Source: Phalacrocorax aristotelis (taxonomy: Eukaryota; Chordata; Aves; Suliformes; Phalacrocoracidae). From it: a stretch of DNA of 64,000 bases. The DNA is taken from positions 135,346,125 through 135,410,124 of the forward strand of contig NC_134276.1 in the NCBI RefSeq assembly GCF_949628215.1. The letters run 5' to 3'. The notes under the pieces were generated by a model. The model was given only the letters and a program-made list of their open reading frames with translations. It did no database searches and had not been told where the DNA came from. How positions within the stretch are numbered: position 1 is the stretch's first letter; every line of letters starts with the position of its first letter. Shown here piece by piece: positions 48,101 to 61,900 of the stretch. The translations under genes and the position numbers were made by a program.

Positions 48101-51100
48101 TGTAACACCACCATGATTCCTTCCCAGGAGATTTTGGAAGAACTCATTGATCTTTCTGTTCATATATGAGGAACTGTGAAGTAATGTTGGAGAAAGATCT
48201 GTATACAGAGGGATTATCTTGCATCCTTGACTCAAAATGAGTTGTTTTCCAGTCTTAGAATGTCACCTAAGTCATAACTTCACACTTCAGCTAGTCTTAT
48301 TTAGTAGTAGCATCACGCTCAGCTAGATCTTTGTGTTTGCAGATGGAGAGCAAAGAGAAGGAGCCTTGGCCACAGTAGAATAAGCTGATTGATTTAGTTA
48401 ATTTTGTGAAGAAACCACTCACCAGCTGGGTATAGATAGCTTTCTGCCACTTAAACAGCCCTGCTGCAGGCATAGTTAGACTAAAAATCATGCCTTTGTG
48501 ATTCTAGTTTGGTTTACTTGAGGCATTGGATATGTTCTGTCAGTAAAATTTATCCTTATGAACAAAAGCTGTTTTATTGTGATAGACTACTGTAATACTA
48601 CTCAACTGCAAAATCTTCTTAATAGAGAACTGGTCACAGTAATTTCTGTATCAAGGAATGACCTGACCTCAAATTTCACTCACTATTATTGCAAAGAGCC
48701 CTACTTCTTTCCTGTGAGAGTCATAAAATGGCTCCAGAAAAACTCCGGTAGTCTCTGGCACTCTATGTGTTCTCCTCTTTCTGTAGTATTTGTAGCTGCT
48801 CATATTTTTTTTTTAATTTCTTTATGGCACTCCCTCTTACCCTTGCAGTTTATTGTCATCACCCAACCATTCTTTCTGCTTGGCTGGAGCAGTGCAGGAG
48901 AGGCGAGTGGTAATTCTGTGCAAGTTTGCACAGCCTAGCAGAGCAACTTTGAACAAGCTAGCTGAGTACTGCAGTAGGTAGTGGTACAACCTCTGGCAAA
49001 GCCCATTTGAGGAGTTCCCTGATTGCCTTGCTAGCAGCACCCCAGCTGGCAGTCTGAAGCCAACATAGATATATCTGCAAGAGCTGTAGTGATATCTTTG
49101 TGGTGTAGACACTGACACTTGTCTTGTAAATGGGTTAATTGCTGCATTCAGAGGAGGATCTATACAAAGAAACTCATTCATTATAGCTACAAAAATTGAA
49201 AAGCACTGAAACGACCTGTGACTTTGACTATGACTGCTTCCTATAAAACCTTCTTTAAGCACATTAGATTGTACAAATTATTTTAGGCATAGTAAAGGTT
49301 GAAATGCTTGGTTTGGCCCAGGTGGTTGAGGAACAATACTGAAACATGGTAACAACAGGTAAAGTCCTGCTTGGTCAATAGGGTTTCCAGTCAAGCATGC
49401 AAAATTTCTCTCATTGTTCTAGGATGCGTGGGCCCTGGAAAAGTTCTCTAGCAGCTATGCAAGCTAAGAGGATGGTGAGCTCATTAAAGAAAATAAGTGT
49501 ATCCCTACATCAATAGTCACAGCTTACAGTGATTTTGATGAGTGATGGAATTCCTTTCAACAAAATGGGTGGGATGGTGGGGGGAAGGGCTACAATTTAT
49601 TTCAGTGATCTATGATGTTTTAAGTCCTGGCGAAGGCAGTAGTGTAAAAGGCAGTACGTGAAGGTCAGCCAGTTGCAAGGATTCTGTTACACCAGTGACT
49701 CATGTGAGTGTGGATGGGTCATCCAGAACCCGTTTTCAAAAATGAGACATTTATCCTTTGATGCAAAGATGCTGAGGTCTGGGCAGGAATAGGTCTGTAT
49801 GAGCTAAAGTATTAAGACTGTCTTCACTGTGCGGTTTTGGTGGCAAATCTGCCAGTCAAAAGTGAGTGAAACTGGAATCTGACTACTCTCACTGCATCTG
49901 CATAAGCCTGGGAGTGGATACTCTTATACTAATGAAATTACCTTCCTAGTTGTACACAGTTTACCTCGCAGAGCTCGGGCTCAGCTATAAATACAGTTAG
50001 GTTATCGAGTTAGTCTGCACTTCTCTTGGGGAGTGCTTTGCTGTTTTTATGCCCTTGCATGGACAGGACAAAAGGTTTTTCAACCCTCCTTTCTGCTTGG
50101 TCTTGATAGGCAGTGGGAAAGGTTGAGTTCAAAAGTGAAGAGGTCACTAGTAAAACTCCTGAACAAGCCCAACAAAAATCCTCTGGTGTTTAGTAAGTTT
50201 GTTCTTCATACTTGCAAACATAAATCAAGATTTTATTAGAAGGGGAGAAGAAAATACTTAACAAGAGGCATCACTTGACATGAAATTCCAAAAATATAGC
50301 TAGTTAAGCCCTCTCCTGCGGTGAGACAACTAGGCTTGCTGCATGCTCCCTCCCTAAACCTCCCATGCTAGCAACCAGCTCATGGCTGGTACTGAGAAAT
50401 CATCTTGTCTACCAAAAGCTGGCAGAAGCTGCACATGATGTTGGCAAGTATTTGCTCTCCTGGCTACCAGAAAGGTACTTGAAGCTAAAACAGCCATCTC
50501 CAGTGCACTGAAGGCTGCCAAGCCCATTCTCTGGCCATGATATTGCCTCTGAGGAAAGTCCCAACCCTTTGCTTCTATTTCACAGCTATGTGCAGCTCTC
50601 CTCTCTTCTGAGCTGTAACTTCTGCACTCTAAAGGTAGAAGCTTTAGCTTTAAGTTCAGGCGACAACTTTTGCCAGTCACATGTGGAAAGAAGTAGCTGT
50701 CTGAGGCTTTCATATTGCAAAGGCTTTCCTCTGCTTTATGGAAAGCCTGCTTTTTCATTTCATTCTGCAGAAATGTCTCACAAATCCATTGTAACATCAG
50801 ATTTATAAGTGTTTGAGACTCCTGTAGTCCCTCTTATTTTCCGCCTCTTCCCTCAACTAGTTTACAGTGCAGTAGCCTTCCCCGGCTGATTGTCCTTCTC
50901 TGGAGTGATTTGAGAGGGGTCATCCAAAAGTTTTGCTTCCCCTTGGGGTCTCAGCCATCAGACTGCAAAGCCTGCAAGGACATTACCAACATAACTGTAC
51001 CCCTCAGGTCCTTTTGTGGAGTTGCAGGCACTATTGACATAAGACACGTGAACAGTCTCTCTGAACAGCAGGCTGTGATGTCTGTGAGAAGAGAACTGTA

Positions 51101-54100
51101 AGAGGAGTAAGTAATGTCTTTACATGCTTCTTCGGATGTGGCTACAGGAATGCAGCTTTGTGGTATGGACCTGGGCCAAATGAAACACCACTTTGCCAGG
51201 CTTTCCGTTTCATTTCTCAGACATAATTTTTTTTGGAAATGCCGTATGGCTGTTCCAGCTGCTCTGAGAGGGGATTGTGGATCTTGGTGTTGTCACTTCA
51301 AGGTTGTAAAGCGATGTTTTTGGAACCAAGGATTCATAGAAGATGAATCTGAGAAATGAGACTTACATCTTTAAGAGCAGGTGCTACCTCTTCTCATTTC
51401 TTTCAAGTCTGTCTTCTGTGCAGGCATGATATTGCCAGGGCTTGAATATGAGAAAGAGCATGGACTTAGGAGCCTCTTGCAAGCAGTTCATAACACCAAT
51501 GTTGGAGGCTACAGTCAGTCCTTTTGTGAATACGAGGGCATCACTTTGAGCTTTTTGCCATTGACCAACATCTAGCTTCTAAATCCATTTTTTGTTGTTG
51601 CAAAGGCTTTTTCTTTCCACCATGACATACCAGAAATTGAACTTGTTCCAGACACATTATGGGAAGCATGCAAGTGCTATTCAGAGCCTACAGCTTTCTC
51701 TCCCTTTATCTGTTATTATGATCTACTTGGCAGCACAACAATACTCTTGTGTTACCCAGTATATTAATTGTGCTACTTTAAGGATGCCCCCTAGGGAGAG
51801 CATGTTTGTGCCTTCAACCCCTGACCTTATGCCTGAAAAGATTTTTGATTCATTCCCCACATATAAAGGCTATTTCTGCTTTGTCTCCAGTGATAATATA
51901 TTCTGCAGCTGTATATTGAACTACTGAGCACTGTGCAGAACAAGCTGGAGGATGTGTCCTTGATGAAGAGCTGTCGTTCCTTATTATCTCCTGTTATCTT
52001 TCTGAACGGTTGAGGCTTCTGGGTTGGCTCAGGGCAAACAAGCTGGCCTCAGACAAACAGGGCATCAGAGAAAGTCCTCTTTGTTATAGTTTTCCCTTTT
52101 AAAGAACTAGGTGTTTTTTAAGGCTACTGCCTCATAAACGGCCAGGGCTAGGCAAAACTGTCTGCTGGAGAGCACCGGGTGGAGATGAGGGAGTGCCTGG
52201 AGTGTCACATCCACGTCTAATGTCATCCCTAGTTGCTAGCCCGAGGGGAGCACAAGTGCTTTGCTATTAGGCAAAGCAGTGGCAGAGTCCTGGCTGTTCA
52301 CACTTCTGTGGGAAGCCTCCAAAGTCTGTCCTGTTGCATTCCCATGGACTGCAGCAGATGGATCCCATAGGAACTCTTGGAAGAAGTGGAAACAGATGGG
52401 TGACCTTTCTTCACACTGGAAGTTACAGGGAAGATTGATTCATGGTACTTTTAAGGTTCTTGAGCATCTTCCTGACTATAGTAATCAGACTAAGAAAACA
52501 TGACTCAGCTGACTTCTTTTTAAGACAGACCGTGTCAACTGGGAACAAAACTTGATGGCTTATTTGGCTGTGAGAGCAGAGCCATGGGTCCTACCAGGCC
52601 TGTGTGGGGGCTCAGCAGACTCCAAAACCTGCCAAAACCCAGGGAGGTGGAAAGGAAGATTCACATTGGTTTCAGTAGGGTCCAGACTCTCAAAATGGGG
52701 GGGCACAGCAACACCAAAGCCCATGAGAGGTGGTGCCCTGGAGCTGTGCTGAATAGACTGAATCTGTGTGATCTGCACTCCAGCTGCATCAGCAGCTGTA
52801 CGCCAGGAACTGCTCTGAGTTCAGAATGCTCTAATGTTGCTTCATTAAAGATACAGTGAGGATAAAAAAGTAAAGTCACGGTGACTCTTCCTGCTCTATC
52901 CGACAAAAAGGAAATGCAGGAGCAGCTAGGCACTGTAGGATCCCCCGTATATGCTCTTTTTATAGCCTCCAGCATGCAAGGCCTCAGCCTCAACAGAACA
53001 CTTTGCTGGCTTCTTGGGCACTTGGCTGCCTTCTTGATTCTTCTGGCTGTCCTTTGTTCTGTCTTCCAGTAATTTTTTTTTCTTGCAGTATATACCAACA
53101 GGCTTAGAGGGCTTTAAGCTATTTTGTGAGCCCTCCACCGACATTGGCAGGACTTTATATTCCTGGAAGAGACAGTAAAGGTCCATGTAGAAGTCTGGAA
53201 TTAGTTTGAGAAGAATTATTTAGCAAGCCTGCTAGTCATAACTTGTGTCCAAGACTGACTACAAATCACGAAGCTTGTTTTCAGAAATGCACCTAACATT
53301 AGAACAGAGTGACCAGCGTGTTACTGAAATGGTTGAAAAGGCTGACATTCTTCTGAATACCTTTGACAATTAATTCCATCACTTTATGTAGGGGCTCGCC
53401 TCTTCTGATAATCAAAGCTAAGAGCCAATTATATCCAAGAAACAAGCAAGAATCTACCCAAGATCATTTTATTTCATTTTAGTGCTCTATGTCTCCTTCC
53501 TAAGTTTCACCTAGTCTTCCTGGGCTACATAACTATGAAAGCTAGGGACATATATGGTTTCACTATCCCACTGTTTACAGGATCAGGTCTCAGATCGTGC
53601 TACTCCATGTCATCGCTGTTTGCTTGAGGTAAAAACAGTAGGAGCGTAACTGGAACAATGCTAAGTCACTGAATCCCCTCCAAGCATTCACATTCAACCC
53701 AACCAAGTGTCAACAAGAATGAAAAAATCATAAGGCAACAATGAAAAAAGTCATGATAAATGGCTACAGGCAAGCAATAAAGGTTAAAGGGAAGAAAACC
53801 TTCAACTTAAGTGTTGGAGACAATTTGCAGAGATCAGGAAGAGTGAAACAGAGCAAGTAGTGCTGGATATGTTTGCTCTGAGACAGGCTACTGAGCAGGG
53901 CAAATCTATTGGCCATGAGTTCAGCAGAGCCTCCGGCACTGATCAAGAGCTTCCACAAGGTGCTGAAGGTTTCATGCTGCCGATCACTGAGTTGAAGACA
54001 TTTCTTGAAGCCTTACCTGTCAACCAGACGCTGTGGCAAAAGGAGCAGACTAGCATTTAGGCTTTTAAACGGGCAGACTATTTCAAGGACTTGTTTTTAT

Positions 54101-57100
54101 AGGAAAATATACATAGAATACTAGTGCCTGTGTTCAAACTAAAGAAAGGAGCATAAACGTATTTGGCAACTCATAAGAAAATGCTTGGCATTTTTGGAGG
54201 CGGGAGCCAACCCTTACTATTTTGTCTGCTTGATTCACATGATCCTAAAACTCAGTGTCTGAAGTTCTTGTCAATTGTTAGATCTTTGCATCTGGAATTT
54301 TAACAAGAACATCCTTTGGCTCAGGTTTTCATGTATTTATTGCAGTCTCAAAGAGCGGTGAGGATTACTGCACCTTCCCAGTGCTTTAGGTGGAAAAAGG
54401 TCTTCACGGGTGTTGTTTCAGGACACACCCTGCAAAGAACATGCTTGTTTTAGCAACTGGCTGAGATAGGACCCAAAAGCTGCAGCCTCTGCTTATGGAA
54501 AAGGCCAGCATTAATGTGGCTTCTACGGACTTGTCTGAAACATCTAGAGGGAGAACCCTCCTGCACTCCCAAACCGATCTCTCAGGCTTATGTGGCTTTT
54601 CTAGAGATTTCTTCTGTGCCTGCTCTGCATCTTTTGTCTCTTTGCTTCACCACGTCAATGAAGATTTTCATCTGTTCTTTCCACAGGAAGGAGTTCTGCT
54701 TTGGTAAGGCAATGCTAAGGGTTGGGTGGCTCAGCCATGTGCAGAAAGATGAAACGCATAAGGAAAGAAATTGTAGTGTACAAGTGACTGCACAATAGCA
54801 AGGTGTCGTGCTTGTTACTGCACGTGATAGGTTTCTGCTGTAGTCTGCCGTGCAGCATCCAATTTGTAGCATCATTTAAAAACCAAGACTTTCTTATGGA
54901 GCTCATAAATCAATTCTAAGTAAAATTTCTCAGGTAGTGACATGTAAGGGGGAAGAACGTAGAACAATGTAACATGGAAGTAGCCAAATTTGTCAAATTT
55001 ACTACACGAGTTAGAGAAATGTATACAGATATATGAGAGTGAACTGAGGCCAAACAGCCTCAAAGCTCTATGTTTACCTCTGGCAAACAGCTAAAACTAA
55101 AACTGCAGTGCTGTGCTAGTGTAGGACCTAGTTCAACTTGTCTGACTTGCATTGAGGTTAAACAAATTCCCGAGTTCCTGCAACAGCAACTTCGCATGAT
55201 GCAAGTTCCATGAGAAAAAATTTGGGTCACCAGTTGTGGTGGAGGTAAAAGAGTTATAGAGGTAAAGGAAGGCTATAAAATGCAGATTTTGCTAGATACC
55301 GCTGGCATTGTCCCAGGCACTCCCTCTCAGCCTAGTGTCTTGGAAATTTGTAGCAAAATTTAAATGCTGTGCTTTTGAAAGGATCTGCATTTCATATCAG
55401 TTTCCATCTGACCAGGCTTGCAGTTGGCCGTTCCTTGGAATGGCATTAAACAAAGGCTTTTGTTCAGCAGCAGCCTGAGTGTACGCAGCTGAAGAAGGTG
55501 GATTGAACTAGCCTGACTGGCCCCTCTTGAAGCTCACACAATCTTTTCTGCTGACAGAGATGGGAGAGCGAGGGGGAGTTTGGGGTCACTGAAAAGCAGC
55601 TTGGGCACCTAGGTATCTTCAGAATCACAGCTGATTCCTCAGTGTGTGCCTGTCTGTGGAAAAAGTCACCCACAGGTCTCATGCGAACAAGCTGACATTA
55701 TTTTCAGTGTGACTTTTTGGGTCAAACATTGTGCTCAGGGCGTGCTTCTCAGCTGCTTACAGCAACTGTCCAGCTGCTTCTCAAGGTTTCTTAGGTCCTG
55801 GTGTTGCCGAATTCCTGAAGTCTACTTTTTTGCCTGGATCCCAGTGCCACTCTCAGGCTGAACTGCCTCCTGCTAGCTTATCTGCAGAAACTCCCAAGAT
55901 CTGCAGCAGAGCTCTCTGATGTAGCTGAGCTGCGTCCGTGCCTTGCCAAAAGGGACAGTGCATTTTTTCCTGACTGCTTCCTACTGCTTCTCTGACTCCA
56001 GCGTAAGCCTGGTCAAGCAGATAGAAGGTAGAAACATACTTTTTTCCCCCTAAGTCTTGGCAGTTTTGAGCTGAGTCCTTATCTCTGACCTGCGCTCTGT
56101 GGGGTCAGGTTGAGCACCACTTTAAGGGTCAGAAGAGCATGGACGGGAGCAAAGGCAGACAAAGGCGAGCAGGACCAAGACTATGCTGTTCAGCAACAGG
56201 TAGGCTGGCATAACTGCAAAACGGTTTGTGGTGGCAGAGGACTGGGGTCCCATCAGTAGCTTCTCTAGCAAAAGCTTCTCTTCTCCATGAAGTTGCAGCC
56301 TCCTGCCTTTGGCTTTTATCCATGAAGGTGCCTGAGCAGAGGCTGGTTCACAAGGACTGCCCAAGACAAGATCAGTGACTGTTTTTGCACCCCACAATCC
56401 CTTCACTCACAGAGGTGGCAAGGTTTGTAATGAAGGGTATTGCATTTGACTAAGCCAAAGACAGCTATAATAACCCAACTCATATTGGAGCACTGGAACC
56501 CTACTGCATGACTGAACTTGCAGAAAACTCTTGAGTAGCAAGCCAAAGTATACCTGTACTGGGAGGAACAGATTGAAGAGGAGGCTCCTTTTGAGTAGCT
56601 ATGTGAACCTATGCATATGTAAATATGTGGCTCAGAGGAGAAAATCCCCTGCAGAGAAACATGGCTTCACACAATGTGGCTGCAAGTTCAGCATAGGTAG
56701 TCCCTAGCCTTGCGCTTTTGGTGGACAGGGACAAGCGGCACATTATTGTCCTGGATGCAGCAAGAAAGGTGATGTCGGTAAGCCTTTGCTGGCTTTTAGG
56801 CTTTAGGTTCTGGGATCTTATCTCAGTGGAAATACCTGGTACTAAATAACTTTACAGTTCTTTTCTAAAAGCATGTGAAAGTTGGTGAAAGACATAAAAA
56901 AGAAAGGAAGTTGTTTTGGGGGTGACAGGTTATGTTTTTGCAGCTTTCATGTAAAATGTCCTTCATTTCTTTCTCTCCCACCCCTTGGGTCTTTCCTTAG
57001 GGAACCTCCTGGATGACTGCCTTTTACAGGGCAATGAAGGACCTATGCATGATTGCTTTTGGCTGCAAGGAGAACTAACATTTAGTAAGTTGTTTGCAAC

Positions 57101-58274
57101 GACAGCAGTAAGTGCAGTGTAGACCTGATGGACAGGTCTGCCTGCAGGTCTGCATTTCTTCTGTTGCCTGTCACGCATCTTGAGCCACTACTCACGGCTG
57201 TACCTCGTCTTGCAGAGATTGCATCCTTCAGGCCAGTGCCGAGGTCCTGGGAAGATGGCAGAGATTCTTCCTCGGTAACTGTCTCCTGCTTTGAGTTGCA
57301 GGTTTCTACTGGGTGGTTCTGCTTAGAACAGGAGGTTTCAGTTGATGCCTTTTCCAGGCCCCTTCCAAGCCAACTTTTATGTGCTTCTACAGCTTCCAAA
57401 TGTCTTTTGCATCTTTCTGGGATTACAGAGAGCCTGTGGGTCATGGCTGCCCCTTAGCAGAAAGGATTAGTTTCACTTGAGCCATCTCTGGGCAAGCCTG
57501 ACACCCTACTGGACAGTGCTCTGAGGGTGTACAAAGGGCTGCTCTGCTCCTGCCACCTCCTGTGCTCTTGCGTGGTCTGCCTCACAGCAGGCACATTGCT
57601 GTTGAGTAAAGTGTTTTTGGGAATCAAAATCTGCTTTGTGAAGCCCATTTTCATGACAAATATGCTAGTCTCTTCCGACTGTAACTAGGACTTTGTCTAA
57701 CACCCTGACTGAAGAAACAGCAGCTCAGTGATATGATTCAATCGGCAGATCTCTGCCCAGATTATTATGGATGGATACGTGGTTGGTTTCAGTGTCCTTC
57801 CACCAACGTCATCTGGTCAGGGTGAAGGTCAGGTCAGGTCACTGCAGACTGTGAGGGACAGTAGCCACAGTGTGTGGCTCTCTGCTCTACCTTTTCACTA
57901 AATGCAGAAAGCACGACAGGACGTGTCTTGTAGTTTGCCACCCATCATAAGCTCCTTGTGGCTCTCTTCGTTCTTTCACTCCCTCCAAATCTTCTGATTT
58001 TCCTCCCTCCAAGGGATCCACCATTCCTCCCTAAGCCCTTTCCAAAGAGTTTCTGCGTTACAGCTGTCAAGCCTCTCCCACCATCAGGCTTTGGGTAGAA
58101 ACCTTCCATCACACAGGCCAGGGCCCCGATCCTGTCTGTGCCACAGATGTCACTGATGTCAGGATGCCATTGTCATTGATTGACCTGCCCAAGGCATGAA
58201 TTATTTTAGCTTATGAAATACGTTACAGCACCCAGTTCTAGATACAACAAGGAGTGGAGACTGGGACAAATAGC
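45157..58274. other. Intergenic region between ovostatin and the upstream A2M-family gene
   Basis: About 13 kb with no A2M-family exon and no gene I can name on either strand. It contains a C-rich run at about 48001-48013 and scattered short homopolymers. Two open minus-strand segments (52926-53162 and 57204-57654) look somewhat protein-like and are discussed as findings, but are not called as genes. Confidence 0.55.
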
Positions 58275-58426
58275 ATTGCCAATCAGAAGGTTTTATTACA
58301 AAGAGCAGTAAAATAGGAGATGTTAATCTGAAGAAAATCTTTCTTTCTAAACAGAGGCAAAAACTGTGTAAAAGTTGTCTCCCTGCGACTACAATTCTGA
58401 CATCTGTGAATGGTTCAGTTCAATCA
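58275..58426 (-). other. Candidate untranslated terminal exon of the upstream A2M-family gene
   Basis: The stop-containing exon continues 22 nt to a GTAATG donor (exon end about 58898). A strong acceptor (CTCACCTTTTTCAG) lies at 58427, and AATAAA is at 58292-58297. This predicts a short noncoding last exon, parallel to ovostatin. The 121-codon plus-strand open frame across this region (58375-58740) contains a glutamine run from a CAG repeat and is regarded as chance. Confidence 0.5.
58292..58297 (-). terminator. Candidate polyadenylation signal of the upstream A2M-family gene
   Basis: AATAAA on the minus strand, 623 nt past the TGA, followed by a TTGTTGTATC-type T/G-rich stretch. Confidence 0.45.
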
Positions 58427-58511
58427 CTGAAAAAGGTGAGGCTCAAAGCCATTTCTTCAGAATCTTCCTTCAGGAAAAATGGAAAGACCAAAACCAATAC
58501 AATCTACAGAA

Positions 58512-58529
58512 GCAGCAGCAGCAGCAGAT
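58512..58529. repeat. Short CAG repeat
   Basis: Five to six CAG/GCA units within the putative last intron of the upstream A2M-family gene. Noncoding. Confidence 0.6.
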
Positions 58530-58919
58530 TATCCTCCTAATCTTGGATTTCTTAAGAGGAATGTATGGCCAAGAACAGTTGTTTCAGGAGTTTACCTTTA
58601 AACAAAGCTCCCACTGGAATATATGTCATGCGTTTCCAAAAAGATGGATGGTCAGGGTTAACAATGGCACAGTATTTCCTTTGTTAGGAAAAGCACTTCA
58701 TCTGGAGTTTCTGATCCACACTGACCCCAAGCTCTTTTGAAGCGTAGGCCACAATGGGTCCATCTGATCTACTGGAATTTGAGATTTGCTTATTCTTCAT
58801 TCTTCTATGTGCTTTTCATTGCCCTCCCAGAAACAACCAAGTCTCTTATCCTCCTCTTACTCTACAAATGCTTGCCTGATACCGCCTGAACCATTACCTC
58901 TTCTGGCACGTATCTGATT

Positions 58920-61900
58920 TCACTCTGAAGGCGGGGAGCAGGGTGCTTTGTATTCTGCCAGGGCATATTCGTCTGGAAAGGAGAAAGGAAGATGACATTT
59001 GCATGAGAGTGAGAAATCATTCTGACCCCAGTCCGTGTACATCTGTGGTTAACACATTATGAACTGGAAAACCTTTGCTAGATTTCATGGTAGTCTTCCA
59101 GTTGTCAAGGCATCCAGTTGCAGGGGTGCACAGCCAGAGCCCACTGCAATTCTCTGACCGTGTTTGTCAGGACACATCATTGCTGTGACCTGCAGGATGT
59201 GGATCAGGCAGCAGAACATGCACTCCAGGGTCAATTCTCTGGATACTGCTGCTCATCTTCTAGGGTGCCGTTCCCAAAGGTTGTGCCAAGCTTGAGGGAA
59301 GTGGGGGGGAACCTGAGCCACAGATCGGATAACATAAATTCCAAAAGTGGGCAATGTCTGATGCAATTCTAGTTCCTTGAAACCAGATTCAGAATGGTGA
59401 TCAGGCACTTAATATTCTAGTTAGGTGCTTAAACTCCTGTTGAGTGACAGTGGGACTGTCACTCCTACTTAAGTTTTAAATTCCACTAAGGAACAGCTCT
59501 TTGACTGCAGCCTACTATGGCAAGATAAAACAAAAATACGAGATAAGCCAGACCAGGGAAGTCAGGAACACTGCTGCCTTTGAGCTATTGATTTTAACCA
59601 TCATGTTCAAACTGTAGAAAGAAAGTGGAACCGCACTTCTTTCTGTATGGAGTTTGTAAGAAGCAACTCCTGATGTATAACTTCCCAATCTGCTCTATGT
59701 AGAAATGAAGCAAGAAATGAAAGACAGGGGGGCAGAAACTGTGCTTCCGCAAATCCTTTGCAGTCTAGTAATCCAAAGCAGCAGAACTGCTAGCTTACTC
59801 TCTGTTTGTCTCTCCCGAGAAATAAAGGCAGCAAATGCAGAGAGGTGAAGAGAAGCTTGCACAGACCGAGCAAGGGGAAATCCACTTGTCCACACCTTGC
59901 AAATGCTGAGATCAATGCTTTGATTTTACAGGTTTTGCTCCAGCCTACCGAGGTCACCTACCTGTTTCATAGTAATCGTACATATGTACTGGCACTGGTT
60001 TGATATCTGAGACAGGCAGGCTTTGCTCCACACTGAAGGAGAAGCTGATTTCCTTCCTGGAGACCTGGAAATGGCAAGACAAGAAAATGCATCAGAACTG
60101 TTTTTCTTTTTTTCCTCATATCTATCCCTGAGGCTAAGGTTGAACAGGTGCATTTCTGGGCCAGACTGCATGACAAAGCGCCATTGTACAATTCTCTCTC
60201 CAGATCGTAAACTTGACGTCAAACCAGATGATTGTTTAAAAGATGTTGCTAAATATGTTCTGTTGCTAAAATTGCGTGCTCTCTTCTTTCTCTCTCTTCA
60301 TATTTCTTTTGCCAATTACCCCAACCATTCCCTGGTTACTGCGGCTTTCAGCACATCGGCATTCATCCTCTCACTGAAAGCTGCAGTTAGTTTCTTCCCT
60401 TGCCTTTTCCCAGCTAAAATGACCTGCAGCATCCCTATGAGTCTTCTCCCCGCTTTTCTCTCTTTCAACACATTGAACTCCAGACCCTCATCCTTCCCCG
60501 TGGTTTTGTTCCTCACTCCACACTCCTGCAGCCAAATGTCCCAAACTCTCCTCCCTGCTCATCCTCCTCAGCTTCATGGTTTCTCCGGCAGGCCTGGGGC
60601 TGTGCCACTGCTCTCTTCTCCCTTTGTCCTTGTTTTTATCTTGCTGAGCTCTTTATAGGAATGGAGGCATGGACAGGGGCTCTGGAGAACTTTCTGCATC
60701 ACGGGTGCTCTGCGGGTGAACTTTCCACATCTCAACATCTCAGCTTCTCTGTGGATTCACAATATTGACCCCCAATGCTCCTTATTAGACCCTCGGAGGC
60801 CAATTAATGAAAATTAGTGTTGGAGAAGTAGATATTACTATTTAGTTTTGCTTCCTCTGCCCTTCCCTTTCTGGTATTTTAAGATCCTTTGTGTTTAGAT
60901 TTTCATCTTTCTCGTCTCTCATTCCCTTTATTAATGTCTTTGATGTGGGAGGGCTACTCTTTTCATACAGAAATCTCTCTAAAAGGGAGGGGAAGATACT
61001 GACTCCCTGTAAAACAGTCTCAGATCAACTCACAAGAAGCATCACTTAGAGGCTGAAGAATATCATGTAGACCAGGGACTTTGTTTACAATATGGAAATG
61101 CAACTTAGCTACGTTTGTGAAATGTTATTTAACCATACAGCATTCTTCACAAGAAGTACTAAAAAATACCTATCGCTTCACTGTAGGCTGTTTGATGTTG
61201 GACTGAGTGAAGTCCCTTCACATCTTTAAGACATGCATATTGCTAATCTGCTATGACTGAGATTATTCTTTTGTCTCCTTTAAACTTCCAATTTAATAAA
61301 ACCAAAAAGAAGCTTCCCAAACTTACCTTCTGAAGGTAGAAGAGGATGTGGTTGTTCTTGATGTCTACGTGATCCACAGCAGAATTCTCGTGCTGAAGCT
61401 TTAAATAAGGCAAATGATAGCAGTGTTAACATAGGAGACTTGCCAAGGAGACTGACAAAGAACTCTGGCGTAGCAAAACGTGTTTAAAATGACCGCCACG
61501 CTCCTGTGTTGCCACCCTGACATCTCGTGGCCAAAGTAAGAAATGCAAGTTCAGTGTTTTCATAACATGAGGCGTGCAAGCCAACCACAATGAAAAAGAG
61601 TTTTGCTAGTCAGCTTTGCTGTGTGTGACTTTTATCATTAACTCGAGTGCTCTCATTTCAGTGAGAGTTCACAACTACACAAGCACTTCTGCACAGGTTT
61701 GAAAATGTTTTAGAAACGCGCATGAGAAAAACGATTTTGCGCTAAAAATACACAGAAATACAATATTCCAGATGTTAAAAAACAGCTATTTTTCCCCCAT
61801 ACATATAAAGAGGAGTACATATAAAGCACATTAGAAGGATATAAAGTAAATACAAAGTCAATATAAAGAGGAGTAAGATGCCAAATAGTGCAGCACCTCA

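Noticed and set aside
49980..50020. Plus-strand CTATAAATAC, promoter-like
   Set aside because: A TATA-like string alone, with no coding exon or splice-supported transcript downstream on that strand.
50381..50550. Plus-strand frame starting MAGTEKSS with an internal TGA
   Set aside because: Short, interrupted, and opposite to an equally long minus-strand frame. No family recognised.
56122..56406. 94-codon minus-strand frame with a hydrophobic C-terminal stretch
   Set aside because: It looks like a tail anchor, but there is no partner exon, no recognised family and no clear acceptor. Hydrophobic runs are common in T-rich noncoding sequence.
58375..58740. 121-codon plus-strand open frame with a glutamine run
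   Set aside because: The glutamines come from a short CAG repeat, and the frame lies over the predicted last intron and terminal exon of a minus-strand gene. No recognisable protein.
60023..60658. 211-codon plus-strand open frame
   Set aside because: It overlaps the antisense of a real exon (59962-60064) and then runs through serine/proline/leucine-rich intron sequence with no family match or splice support.
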